Of a DNA stretch of 64,000 bases, positions 33,070 to 43,169 are shown one piece after another (the first letter of the stretch is position 1; every line of letters begins with the position of its first letter). The position numbers and the translations under genes were made by a program. The notes beneath the pieces were generated by a model, which made no database searches, was not told where the DNA came from, and was given only the letters and a program-made list of their open reading frames with translations. This DNA comes from Malachius bipustulatus. Its lineage: Eukaryota; Arthropoda; Insecta; Coleoptera; Melyridae. The stretch spans positions 33,741,637-33,805,636 of the forward strand of contig OU342632.1 of the NCBI GenBank assembly GCA_910589415.1. Reading direction: 5' to 3'.

Positions 33070-36069
33070 TTGAGTTCTAGTGATGCCACTCGTTCTTTTT
33101 CCTTAAGTGGACCATCACAAATTAATCCAGTTTTTAAGACAAGGAAGAATGACAATCGTCCATTTGTTTCAGTAAATATTGACGGTTGGCAAGTTCTAGC
33201 TCTGTTGGATACTGGTGCTAATTTATGTATTTTAGGTAAAGGAATGAACCCTATTTGGGAAAGATTAGATCCAAAAGTGATTTCAAAAGAGAAGGTTCAT
33301 AGAGTAACTGTGGCCGATGGACAATCTCAAGAGGTTGTTGGTACAGTCATATTACCAATTGTTTTTGAGGATAGAGAGTTCAACGTTGAATTCACGATTA
33401 TTCCATCAATCTCACATTCAGTCATTTTGGGATCTGATTTCTGTAAAAAGGTAAACATTCAATTAGATTTTAGGAAGTGGTCGTTCGAAATTGATGAAGT
33501 CTCCAAGACTACTACAAATCCTCAAGCAGTGTTGGAAGAACTTTCGACGGAACAAACAGTAGTCTTAAGTGAAGTAATTAGAAGATTTGAGTTGTTAGCA
33601 TCAAAGACCCCCGGTAAGACGAATATGATTGAGCATTTTATCGATACTGGAGAAGCCCGTCCAGTCAAGCAGAGACAGTATCCACTATCTCCTGCTATAA
33701 CTCGTTTTCTGAGAGAAGAAATTGATTCTATGTTAAAAGATGGAATTATAGAACCGAGCAACTCTGCTTGGTCATCACCAGTATTGATGGTACCTAAGTC
33801 AGATGGCACATACCGCATGTGTTTTGACGGTCGCAAATTAAATGAACTTACTGTAAAAGATTCTTACCCACTTCCGAGGGTTGAAAACATTATTGACAAG
33901 GTAGCTGGTTCAAGATATTTATCATCGATAGATTTGACAAAAGCTTTCTGGAATATCCCGATGGAGGAGTCTTCAAAACTCAAAACAGCTTTCCAAGTTC
34001 CTGGAAAAGGATTATTCCATTTTAAAGTAATGCCTTTTGGACTCTGCAATGCAGCGCAAACACAACAAAGACTTATGGATAGACTTTTTCAAGACTTCAA
34101 ATTTGAGAGCAGAGTTTTTACTTATTTAGACGATATTATTGTTGTGTCAGAGTGTTTCAATAAACATATGGAGTTATTATTAGAGGTGGTAGGAAAATTG
34201 GCCGAAGCTGGTTTAAGGATTAATATTGATAAGTGTAAATTTTGTCGGGATTCACTGTCTTTTTTGGGGTATGTGGTAGATCGTGTAGGTCTGAGGACTG
34301 ATCCAGAGAAGGTCAAAGCCATTTTACAGGTAGCCTCGCCTAAGAATACCACTGAGGTTCGAAGAGTCATAGGTATCCTTCAATGGTATAGGCGCTTTAT
34401 TAAAGACTTTTCAACAATCTCCGAACCCATTACTTCATTAATAAAAGGACGAAAGAAGGCGACTCCTATTTTTTGGACGGAAAAGGCAGAACAAGCGTTT
34501 CAGGAACTGAAATCTCGTTTGGTTTCAGCACCTATTTTGGTGAGCCCTAACCCTGAAGAACCATTTTTTATTCAGACCGACGCTAGCGATGTGGGTATTG
34601 GTGCAGTGCTGTACCAACTAAGAGATGGTTTTGAACATCCAATAGCTTATGCATCCAAGAAATTGAGCAAAGCCGAAAAAAAATATACGGTCACTGCAAG
34701 AGAGTGTTTAGCTGTGGTTTTTGGCATAGAGAAGTTCAGGTGTTATGTGGAGGGTACAAAGTTCACGGTGGTAACTGACCATGCAAGTCTGCAGTGGTTG
34801 TACCGCATTAAAGACCCTATGGGAAGAATTGCTCGTTGGACGGTAAGGTTGAGTGGTTTTAAGTTCGATGTAGTTCACCGCCCTGGTAAGGATATGGTTA
34901 TGGCAGACTTCTTATCCCGAAATGTTTCAATTATTGATAAGAAAAGTTTTGTATTTGATGAGTGGTATTTGAGAATGTTGACTAAGGTGGAGCAAAAACC
35001 TGAAGATTTTCCTGACTTTCGAGTGGAAGGAGGTTTGCTGTATAAACATCTTCAACCTAGACATGATATCCAGACTAACCAGTGCGATTGGAAGTTAGTC
35101 GTTCCAACGGAAAATCGAAGGCAAGTTCTCTCAGAGATGCATGACCGACCAATTTCAGCCCATTTGGGAATATATAAAACTTTGCATCGAATACTTGAGC
35201 ATTATTATTGGCCCGGAGTAAAAGAGTCAGTGAGGAGATATGTCAGTGCTTGTAAGGTCTGTAGTGCGCATAAGGTGCCTAATCAATTTCCTGCAGGAAT
35301 GATGGGAAAGAAAAGAGACGTGAGTTTCCCTTTTCAGATGCTGTCGTTAGATTTGATGGGACCATTCCCTCGCTCAAAGTCAGGGAATACACAGTTACTA
35401 GTTGTTACGGATGCATTCTCCAAGTTTATTTTAGTTCATCCCATGCCTAAGGCCACCGCTACTAAAGTTGTCAAATTTTTAGAGACCCAGGTTTTCCTTT
35501 TGTTCGGAATTCCGCAAGTACTTATTTGTGATAATGGAGTACAATTCACATCTCGAGAGTTTGGGACTTTGATGCGCAAGTACCATGTACAGAAAGTCTG
35601 GTATAATGCCCGCTATCATCCCCAATCAAATATGACAGAAAGGGTAAATAGAGTTTTGAAAACAGCAATATCTTCATACATTTCTGATCAGGGACACCAA
35701 ACTTGGGATGTTCACGTGTATGAGATAGCACAAGCAATAAGGACAGCGATTCACGAGACGACAGGACACCCTCCATGTTTCTTAGTATTTGGAAGGAATG
35801 TTCCGATAGATGGCACATATTATGGAGAATACAATCTTAGTTCCTTCGACCCAGTAGAAATTTCTGGAAAGTTGAAATGGCAGACAGAATTAGAGAAGGT
35901 ACCCAAACTGTATCCTGCCATCCAGAAGAAAGTCCAGCTGGCCTATGAGAGAAATGCTAAACGATATAATTTGAGACACCGTAAAGTGAACTATCAGATA
36001 GGTGATAAAGTCTGGAAAAGGACATTTTTTATCTATCGGACAAGGAGAACAAGTTCTCGAAGAAGTTAG
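33070..36069 (+). CDS. pol: Retrotransposon Pol polyprotein (PR-RT-RNase H-integrase), C-terminus frameshifted
   Basis: The frame is open from 32,947; 33,070 is only a TTG, and translation is expected by -1 frameshifting from gag. Aspartic protease: D-T-G-A at residues 47-50 (counted from 33,070), with I-L-G at ~117. Reverse transcriptase: catalytic Y-L-D-D at 352-355, preceded by S-S-I-D-L-T-K-A-F-W and M-P-F-G-L-C-N-A. RNase H: T-D-A-S around D504. Integrase: an H-x6-H...C-x2-C zinc-binding region, then the D-D-35-E triad at D761, D821 and E857. All catalytic residues seen are present. The frame ends abnormally with an Arg/Ser-rich tail after G-D-K-V-W-K. The expected remaining integrase C-terminal sequence lies in another frame from about 36,033 to a TAA at 36,213. 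Confidence 0.95.
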   Translation: MSSSDATRSFSLSGPSQINPVFKTRKNDNRPFVSVNIDGWQVLALLDTGANLCILGKGMNPIWERLDPKVISKEKVHRVTVADGQSQEVVGTVILPIVFEDREFNVEFTIIPSISHSVILGSDFCKKVNIQLDFRKWSFEIDEVSKTTTNPQAVLEELSTEQTVVLSEVIRRFELLASKTPGKTNMIEHFIDTGEARPVKQRQYPLSPAITRFLREEIDSMLKDGIIEPSNSAWSSPVLMVPKSDGTYRMCFDGRKLNELTVKDSYPLPRVENIIDKVAGSRYLSSIDLTKAFWNIPMEESSKLKTAFQVPGKGLFHFKVMPFGLCNAAQTQQRLMDRLFQDFKFESRVFTYLDDIIVVSECFNKHMELLLEVVGKLAEAGLRINIDKCKFCRDSLSFLGYVVDRVGLRTDPEKVKAILQVASPKNTTEVRRVIGILQWYRRFIKDFSTISEPITSLIKGRKKATPIFWTEKAEQAFQELKSRLVSAPILVSPNPEEPFFIQTDASDVGIGAVLYQLRDGFEHPIAYASKKLSKAEKKYTVTARECLAVVFGIEKFRCYVEGTKFTVVTDHASLQWLYRIKDPMGRIARWTVRLSGFKFDVVHRPGKDMVMADFLSRNVSIIDKKSFVFDEWYLRMLTKVEQKPEDFPDFRVEGGLLYKHLQPRHDIQTNQCDWKLVVPTENRRQVLSEMHDRPISAHLGIYKTLHRILEHYYWPGVKESVRRYVSACKVCSAHKVPNQFPAGMMGKKRDVSFPFQMLSLDLMGPFPRSKSGNTQLLVVTDAFSKFILVHPMPKATATKVVKFLETQVFLLFGIPQVLICDNGVQFTSREFGTLMRKYHVQKVWYNARYHPQSNMTERVNRVLKTAISSYISDQGHQTWDVHVYEIAQAIRTAIHETTGHPPCFLVFGRNVPIDGTYYGEYNLSSFDPVEISGKLKWQTELEKVPKLYPAIQKKVQLAYERNAKRYNLRHRKVNYQIGDKVWKRTFFIYRTRRTSSRRS

Positions 36070-36215
36070 CTCCTAGATATACTCCTGCCATAGTTAAGCG
36101 TATTTTGGGTTCTGGCGTTGTTGTAGAGCTAACTAATTTAGAAGGAGTTTCGGTAGGGAACTTCCATGTGTCGGATTTAAAACCTTATTATAGTCAGGAA
36201 GATGTTGATGAGTAA
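36025..36215 (+). pseudogene. Out-of-frame integrase C-terminal segment of pol
   Basis: Downstream of a six-T run (36,025-36,030) the open pol-like sequence continues in the frame with codons starting at 36,033. It ends at TAA 36,213-36,215. Its phrases (A-P-R-Y-T-P-A, and H-V-S-D-L-K-P-Y near the end) are typical of the Ty3/gypsy integrase C-terminal GPY/F-like module and of the pol end. The frame relation fits the loss of one T in the run. It could be a real inactivating mutation or a homopolymer sequencing/assembly error. Because the two LTRs look identical, a mutation this recent would be notable. Confidence 0.85.
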
Positions 36216-37613
36216 TAAGTTATGGGCTCTTCTGTTTCCCTTCGACATCCTGTAAATATGAAAGTTTTGTCAAGGAGAGGAGAACGTAAGTCCCAATAAA
36301 GTTTGAACAGTTGAGTCAAATAGACTCGGTAGTCTAGAACTTTTAGCTCCGCTGTTCCAAAGCACTGTATATTTAGTTTATTATGAGTAGTTGCTTAATT
36401 TAGTTTTGGGCATTAGACGACAATAATCCTGTGGTATTCCACAATTATTATGATCGAAGCCAAGGATGTTGCTAGTAATTCGTTATATTCGTTTCGCAAA
36501 CCGAGATCAAGGATGTTTCATCGGATTGGGGGAGTTTTAGTTTTGAAAAAAGGATTTTGATAATCTTTTTTTTTTCGAATAGCTCGGAAATGAGTAACAG
36601 GTAGAAGTGAAATAGGTATTTATTATTTATTGTAACTCACGTAATTGTCTTCTCAATTTAGTGGTTTAGGTGTGAAGAGTGTGTATTCTGTATTTTGTTC
36701 TCTCATTACGATGAAGCTATTGTAATGGCTATAGATTCATTTTGGAGATTTTTTTTTGTACAGATATAGTATGTTTTGGGAGTTGTCCATTCCCTAACTA
36801 TTGCTGATCTTTAGTTTTGTATGGTTAATTTAACGCCAGTCGAGACAAAGAAAGTAGTCGGTCTTGACTGATATTTTTTTTATGTACGAATCTAAGCGGT
36901 CTTGTCTTTGGGTTGTCACTAGTTTTGGTTATAAAAATATGAACCTAGATTCTCACCGCTGCTTCGTTTTGTGGATTTTTTTTTTATGTGTATGTTTATT
37001 GAAGTTTTGTTTCATGAAATACTGGATCGAAAAACTCATCCAAGAAAATATAGGAGATAACTTTGCGTTTATGATGGGGATATACCTTTAAATGAATTTG
37101 ATTCCCGTATAAAAGCAGTTAACCTTCTTGATGTGATGATTGAGAGAGAATAAAATATAGAATACAATTTGTTGAAGTGTGTTGGAAGCGAACATTCTAA
37201 GATTTTGTGTGAGTGCACAACAGACTGTGTCCCATCTCGTCGATTACGATAGGGAAGGTCGATACAAGTTTTTCTTTTGTACGGAAATGGTTTATGAATT
37301 GTGTGTAATTATCAAAGCTTAACTTCGTTTATTTATTTAATTTGTGTGATAATAGGAGTACTGCATACGTATTGCTTGAGACGAGAGGCGCTAGGAAAGT
37401 AATTTTTCTTGTCCCAACATATATTCCATGGATTCATTTTGGAGAGAGTTATGCTGTAATTTTGATCAATTACATACGGGCTATGTGGTTACACATAGGT
37501 ATCCAACAAGACCAGATAACTCTGTTTTGTTTTTCATGCTTTTGTTCACAAAAAAAAAAAATGGGAAATTATTATTATAATTTTATTTTTTTTTTATTTT
37601 TTTTTTTTGCACC
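36216..37613. other. Long pol-to-3' LTR spacer of the retrotransposon
   Basis: About 1.4 kb of AT-rich sequence where an env gene would sit in an errantivirus. The two short frames (36,864-37,091 and 37,342-37,629) are hydrophobic or low-complexity. They lack a signal peptide-furin-transmembrane arrangement, so I see no env. Long T runs and an A11 run (37,551-37,561) occur near the end. Confidence 0.75.
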
Positions 37614-37622
37614 AAAGAGGGG
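37614..37622 (+). promoter_or_regulatory. Polypurine tract (plus-strand primer)
   Basis: AAAGAGGGG, followed by TA and then the TG of the 3' LTR, is the expected PPT position. It is shorter than the internal purine run AGGGGGGGAGAA found inside each LTR. Confidence 0.7.
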
Positions 37623-37624
37623 TA

Positions 37625-39140
37625 TGTAGCGTCCCAATATTCTTCTGGACTGTTTAGAAGTAGAGGATTTTATCGTTTATGCCGCAATAATGAAATCTGA
37701 GTATTATTGTGGATTGTCAGAAGGAAGTGACATTTCTATTTTTTACATTTCCTTGATTGACGCAATTTAATTGTTTGAAAGTAAAAATTTCAAATGGAAG
37801 CAATCAGGAATCATTTGGGAATAAAAGAAAATCAAAGTTTATTGATAGAAAAACAAAAAAGTTAGTTGAGGGACTTGTCAGAAAAGAGTCTTTAAAAAAA
37901 AATCATAAATAAAAACTGTAATTTTGGACAGAGAAACCCAAAGTGTTTATTTGAATGTTCCCAGAAGAGGATTGAATACAAACCTTCCTAAAATTTCATT
38001 TCATGGATTGAGCGGAACTAAACATTTTGGTGAGCTATTTCTTAATGTCTGAGTAGTAAATTAATAGTGACATTTTTATGCATTATAGGGTTTTATTTTT
38101 TTACTTTTACTTCTTGGAGTTTACCTATTATTTATACTGACTCCTGACAACGAGTCTGTTGGAGAGTTTGGATTTTTGGTTGGATTGTTTTAAAACTCAA
38201 AAATGGATCTCAGTGAAGCAGGGAGGTGATCATGATAACGATAGCAGATAGAAGGTTTAAGTCAGCAGAGATAACTTTCCTTTTTGAGTAAAAACTTGAT
38301 AAGAAGAATTCATCAGTTCCATGTACGTAGAACGGCTCCATTCTTAGTAATTATTATTATTTTCGACTGAGTCTCTACTTAGTGTATTTTGGAGTTGTAA
38401 TCCGAAGTTTAAATGTAAAATAATAGTTTTTTTTATAATAATCATTAATAGTTTATAATAATTTATTCTGTTGGGATTTAAACCCAAACTGAGGCGTAAT
38501 GTACACTGGATAGATCTATCAAGGTAGAAAGCCAAATTTTAGTTAAGTAATTGAAAAGTTAACTCAGTTTGTACTTTTTAGAATTTCTTTATCTTTTTAT
38601 AATATTTAAATGAATTTATTTGACTACAACTTCAGTTGAATTAACATTCTATTTTTTGAAAAGTGTTTATAACTGAGAATACTTTATAATTTAATTCAGA
38701 TTGAAACTTATTTTGGATATTTTATTTACGATCTGCTTTGCTTTGTTGGGGACTTAGGGTTAATTTGAGTGCAGTTTTCATTTGAATTGAAGTATTTATT
38801 TAATGCTTTGTGTCTATTTTTAATACAATTCCTGTTAATAATCTTCTTATTTTTTTTATTTGAGTTTTTATGGTGATGAAGTGTCTTCTTCTTTTTTTTT
38901 TTAAATAATCACAACGTAGGGGGGGAGAATTGACACTGTTACGGTTCTATAAAGTTTTTAGATAATTTTTCTGACATAAGAACATCAACCGCACTGGTCT
39001 TTATAAATTTTATAAGATCGGAAGCGACCTACTGCATGATCACCCGATATTGTTGTTAATCTGCAGAGGTGACGTGAGAGTAGAAGATTGTACGTGCTCT
39101 CTGAATTTCGTTATAAGTATTTAGGACGGAGAGGGCGACA
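37625..39140 (+). repeat. 3' LTR
   Basis: 1,516 bp. I compared it in blocks with the 5' LTR and saw no substitution or indel; all internal landmarks are offset by exactly 8,079. Followed by CTTT, the right target duplication. Confidence 0.95.
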
Positions 39141-39310
39141 CTTTTCCTCCTCAGATCTACCGCATGTCGATAGTGCAAAAATACCTTTTTTATCTAATTT
39201 TGACATTTGACAGCTGTCGCGTCTAAAATATAAAAAACTGTGCCCCGAAATGCAGTAAGATGCAAAAACAAAATACCGAAAAAGAACGGAATAATCAATC
39301 TGAAATCGAA
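39141..39310. repeat. ~160-bp satellite, right part after the retrotransposon
   Basis: CTTTTCCTCCTCAGATCTACC, CATGTCGATAGTGCAAA, TTTTGACATTTGACAGCTGTC and TGTGCCCCGAAATGC continue the unit interrupted at 29,545. This proves the retrotransposon landed inside the array. Confidence 0.85.
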
Positions 39311-39372
39311 TTGGGTTTTTAAAACCAATGGTACGCGGACGCTTCACTGATAGTAGTTTGGTTATTTATATA

Positions 39373-40066
39373 CAGGGTTATGATAAAATAACGCGCCAAA
39401 ATTCATGATTCCGTTATGTGACGTTTCTATGGAAATCGCTTTGACAGATTGATTTTGTTTTTTTAATGCCATTTTATGACGTTTAATATATTATTATGAC
39501 GTCATTGTGTTTTGGTCAATGACGTCATAAACATTTTTTAATGGCGAATCCGTACTCGTGATATATCGTTGCATTTTTAGGTATTTTTAGGGAGTGTTTA
39601 GGTGTTTTCCTCTAAATTTAAGAATTTTTTTTAAACGCGGGGTCATGCTATACCTACATTTGAGTTAGTGACGTGTTGTTGCATTTTGTTCAAAAACAAA
39701 CACTGTACCGTTTTCAGATTTTTTTGCCTTTTTCTACCAAATTTATAACTTTTTCCTGGTTAGCTTCATACACAAACAAGAAAAACTTTGAGGAAATATG
39801 TTCTTCTTAATGAAACCTTTTAAATGAAGGTGTATAACAGTATGAGCTCTTCTTAAAGAAAATTCTTTTTTTGCGAAATAAAGTTTAAAATTTACCGGAA
39901 AATATTGCCCTCCAAAAAAAGTTTTGCAACGATGTAGTAGGTATAAGTATAGGTGGTTGCTATTTAAAAAAGTTTTGATGACGTCATTGTTTTTCGGCCA
40001 ATGACGTCAGTATTATGGATTTGATTACCTACTTCACTTCATGTGGGTAGTCAGATCCATAATACT
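39373..40066. repeat. Hairpin-rich segment with paired CRE-like palindromes
   Basis: A TA|CAGGGTT transposon-like end opens the segment. ATGACGTCATTG ... CAATGACGTCAT forms a 12-bp-arm hairpin at 39,496-39,528, and a near-identical one occurs at 39,978-40,009. The second is followed directly by another inverted repeat, 40,009-40,066 (AGTATTATGGATTTGATTACC arm, 20 of 23 pairs). The two TGACGTCA pairs lie 482 bp apart in direct orientation and may be subterminal repeats of a decayed element. Confidence 0.6.
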
Positions 40067-40069
40067 AAA

Positions 40070-40983
40070 TTATTTTATGATTGATCTTCAAACATCTTGT
40101 TCTTCAGATGTTTGGCTTCTTGACTTATCTAGTACAACCTGCGCACGTCTACAGATCTAAGAATTTTTTTACGATCATTGAGGGCAAGGTTCAAGAGGGA
40201 TTGTAATGTAAAGAGCATATTTCGATTCTACGCTTTTTGAATAATTTATGAGCAGACGTGAACCATTGCGATTTTTCTGCATTCCGACGAGAACTAAATT
40301 ATCTTGACAAATGAACTTTATGCTTGTGCATTTCGTAGTAAATGCGGATAAAAAAGCGACCTATTTGATCGCACCTCCGTGCAATAAAAGAGAAAAAAAG
40401 AAACAATAATTCACCATCCACAAGTGCTTCGAATTACACTAATTTGCAATTGTGAATAAATTTGAATGGATGCATACCCATGATACATTTCAATGATCCA
40501 GAGACGGAGAATCTGGGGGCCCATTTGAATCACGTACTGCCCTTAATAAGTACAATTTGGGATTTATGACGACTCGAATCCTATAACGCCGTTCCCGGTG
40601 TATTCTTTGTGTCGTTATTCCCCGCTGGACCGGCCTTTTTGCATTCTATGCACGTACGCATTAGCATGGTGCTCCTCTCCACAGCCTGATGAGCTTTTTA
40701 TTTCACTCGCAAAGACAATAACGAAATATAAAATAAGGAGAACATGAAAATTAATATTTATTTAGGTAATGTATTCTCGAATATTAAACCGCGCTTCCCA
40801 TAAACTGCTCATTTACAATTATGATTACCTTCAATTTTATCGTAAAAAGTGAGTTAGTTGGGTATTTTATGGATTCAAAACATCTATGGAAATATAAAAT
40901 AATAAAATCCACGGCCATAAATTATTATTATTATTGTGACTGGAAGGACCAAAAATGTTGCGTGCAATGAATATTACAATTAT
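40070..40983. other. Unique DNA, no gene recognised
   Basis: No frame above chance. Composition is fairly even, with a short moderately GC-rich part at about 40,500-40,690 (GTTCCCGGTGTATTC, CCGCTGGACCGGCC). Possibly conserved non-coding DNA. Confidence 0.3.
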
Positions 40984-41130
40984 GCCCGTATTCACAAACG
41001 ATAATTTCCTAAATAATTACGTAATCAATTATCCCCATCTCATTCTATTGCGAAAAAACTGCATATCTCCATCTCACTCATTTAAATAATTACGTAATTA
41101 TTTAGGAAATTATCGTTTGTGAATACGGGC
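40984..41130. mobile_element. 147-bp MITE with ~41-bp terminal inverted repeats
   Basis: Left end GCCCGTATTCACAAACGATA continues as ATTTCCTAAATAATTACGTAA, and the right end is its exact or near-exact complement. The inner ~65 bp are unpaired. There is no coding capacity. Flanks (TTAT / ATTA) do not give an unambiguous target duplication, so the superfamily is not assigned. Confidence 0.8.
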
Positions 41131-41382
41131 ATTAATCTGAAATAGATTATAATTGCGTGATAGTGTGTACTTACAAAGGTATTGTTGCGGCAGGTCGAAT
41201 CGCACTGATGAAAATGCGGGATTTCGAGTATTTAATAATTAATAATTTAACAGCCCATTTTTTTATTAAGTAAGGGAGTTACGCAACCATTCAGCCCTTT
41301 ATCTGCAACTAGCTCTGATTATAGATGGATGCAAAAAATAGGCAGAGATTTTGCTTATAGTAGAATTTTAATAGTAAATATA

Positions 41383-42377
41383 CAGCGTGTTTATGAACTT
41401 TATACTATACCCAAAATAAAAAAACGTCATATATAAAATCGTATTTTGAGCATAAAAGGAAAAATAACTTTTTCCAAAATCAAGCCTTGTTCAGGATCTC
41501 TAAAAATATAAAACTAAGGCGGCTGTGAAAAAGAGATTTTTTTAGTTAGAACAGCCAAAATCGAACATCATGCAGAAAATCGCATTTTAAACATAAAAGA
41601 GAGAATAAATTTTTCAAGATGAGGTCTCGTTTAAGAAATGTTTCCAAAAATGTAGAACTAAGGCTGTTGTGAAGATGTGTTTTTATTAACTGAACAGCCA
41701 AAATCGAACTTCATGAAGAACATCACATTTTAAGCATTAAAGAAAGAATAACTTTTTTCAAGATCAGGCGTCGTTTAGGAAACATTTCCAAAAAAGTAAA
41801 ATTAAGGCCACAATAAAAAATGTTTTATTCTGTAACTGAAAACGAGGCCTGATCTTGAAAAAAAAGTTATTATTTGTTTTATGCTTGAAATACGACTTTA
41901 TACATGGCGTTCAATTTTGACTGCCCATACAGGTACTAAAAAAAATTATTGTTTAGCAGTTTTGGTTTTACATTTTTGGGAATAGTTCCTAAACGAAGCC
42001 TGATCTTGAAAAAAGTTATTTTTTCTTTTATGCTCAAAATACGATTCTATACATGTAGTTTTTGGCTGTACAACTACTGAAAAAATATATTTTTTAGCAG
42101 CCTTAGTTTTACATTTTTGGAAATATTTCTTAAACTGCACCTCATCTTGAAAAAATTTATTCTTTGTTAAAGGCTTAAAATACGATTTTATGGATGGTGT
42201 TCGATTTTGACTGCCCAGTAACTAAAAAAAATATTTTTTAGCAGCCTTAGTTTTACATTTTTGGAAATATTTCCTAAACTAAGCCTCATCTTGAAAAAAC
42301 GTATTTGATATGTTATGCTTAAAATATGATTTTGTACATGACGTTTGATTTTGGCTAGCCAATTACCAAACACCCTG
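41383..42377. mobile_element. Foldback-type element with tandem-repeat arms (995 bp)
   Basis: Ends are CAGCGTGTTT and AAACACCCTG, flanked by TA (41,381-41,382 and 42,378-42,379). The left half holds about three ~145-bp direct units (ATCGTATTTTGAGCATAAAA, CAAGATGAGGYCTCGTTTA, AAATGTAGAACTAAGGC, AACAGCCAAAATCGAAC). The right half holds about four units of the same sequence in reverse orientation (TGATCTTGAAAAA, TTTTATGCTCAAAATACG, GCAGCCTTAGTTTTACA). The switch is at about 41,840. Long inverted repeats built of tandem subrepeats are the hallmark of Foldback (FB) elements; TA flanks and CAGGGTG ends instead point to a Tc1/mariner-type mobiliser. No transposase is present. Confidence 0.8.
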
Positions 42378-43169
42378 TATAAAAATAGACAAATTCAAAC
42401 AAAAAAATGTATTCGTTTGATTTATTAATATTCGTAATGAAAAATGAAGTATAATAACTCGCTGGGAGATAAATTTCCGAACCAAAGCGAGAAGAATATA
42501 GCTGGGTAAATACACAAAGGTGGAAAGGTCAACAAGAAAATTTTAATGAGGCAGTGATAACTCCTACCTAAACATGGATGACGCTTCCTCAGCCGTCCCT
42601 GATTTCTTATTGTCCTTAATAATGATAATAACTCTGTAATTTCAAAGCTGCGACAGCATTCGATCTACACCGAGCCGATCGATGACCAACTATAATCTCG
42701 CAGAATTCATCGTCTTTTCTTTATTACGGACTACGGACATGCTAGATGTAAAATACAAATAATTCCTTCGGTACTAAACATGGGAGCAATGTACACACGA
42801 AAAATGATCTCGTTGTCAGTTCAACACTCTAGAAAAAGAGTTTCGTTGGAAGGGTGTCCGAGTGATCGTTTGATAAGTTTCGGTCAGCTAAAAATTTTTT
42901 CTGCAATGTCCAGTTAGACAGGTCCCGGTCAGCTCGAAAATTCGATGTTTGCAATGTACGGTTTAACAAGGTCCAGTCAATTTCGACTGTTGCAATGTCC
43001 GATCAGTTCCAAATTTCCAGCATTTTTGACAATGTCAAACTGGACCTTGCAAAAAATAATGAGCTGACCGGACATTACAAAAACAAAAAAATGGGCTGAT
43101 CGGACCTTGTCCTGTGCCGAATATACACTTTCCAAGAAACTTTCTAATCCACGAGCCACCACTGTTATA
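42378..43169. other. Mostly unique DNA with short internal repeats
   Basis: At about 42,860-43,110 the phrases GGTC(C/A)GTCAGCTC, TGCAATGTCC and ACCTTG recur in both orientations (for example GGTCCCGGTCAGCTCGAAA, GACAATGTCAAACTGGACCTTGCAAAAA). This suggests a small decayed inverted or tandem repeat. No coding region is seen. Confidence 0.35.

Larger units (their letters stand above)
29546..39140 (+). mobile_element. Ty3/gypsy LTR retrotransposon, nearly intact, 9,595 bp
   Basis: Two 1,516-bp LTRs (29,546-31,061 and 37,625-39,140) begin TGTAGCGTCC and end GGGCGACA. The flanking CTTT at 29,542-29,545 and 39,141-39,144 is a 4-bp target duplication, as expected for a Ty3/gypsy integrase. Internal order is primer-binding site, gag, pol (protease-RT-RNase H-integrase), a 1.4-kb non-coding spacer without a recognisable env, polypurine tract, 3' LTR. 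I saw no difference between the LTRs by eye, which implies recent insertion. It belongs to the Metaviridae lineage. Long LTRs and the G-K-G-L-F-H-F-K-V-M-P-F-G-L RT block would fit the Osvaldo/Woot group of insect elements, but that placement is inference. A frameshift near the pol 3' end probably makes this copy defective. Confidence 0.95.

Noticed and set aside
33522..35818. Several minus-strand frames of 61-104 codons
   Set aside because: Antisense shadows of the pol coding sequence.
36864..37629. Possible env gene of the gypsy element
   Set aside because: Only short hydrophobic or low-complexity frames; no signal peptide, cleavage site and transmembrane arrangement.
30265..38535. Identical 63-codon minus frames at 30,265-30,456 and 38,344-38,535
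   Set aside because: Lie at the same position in each LTR; duplicated because the LTR is, with no domain or expression context.
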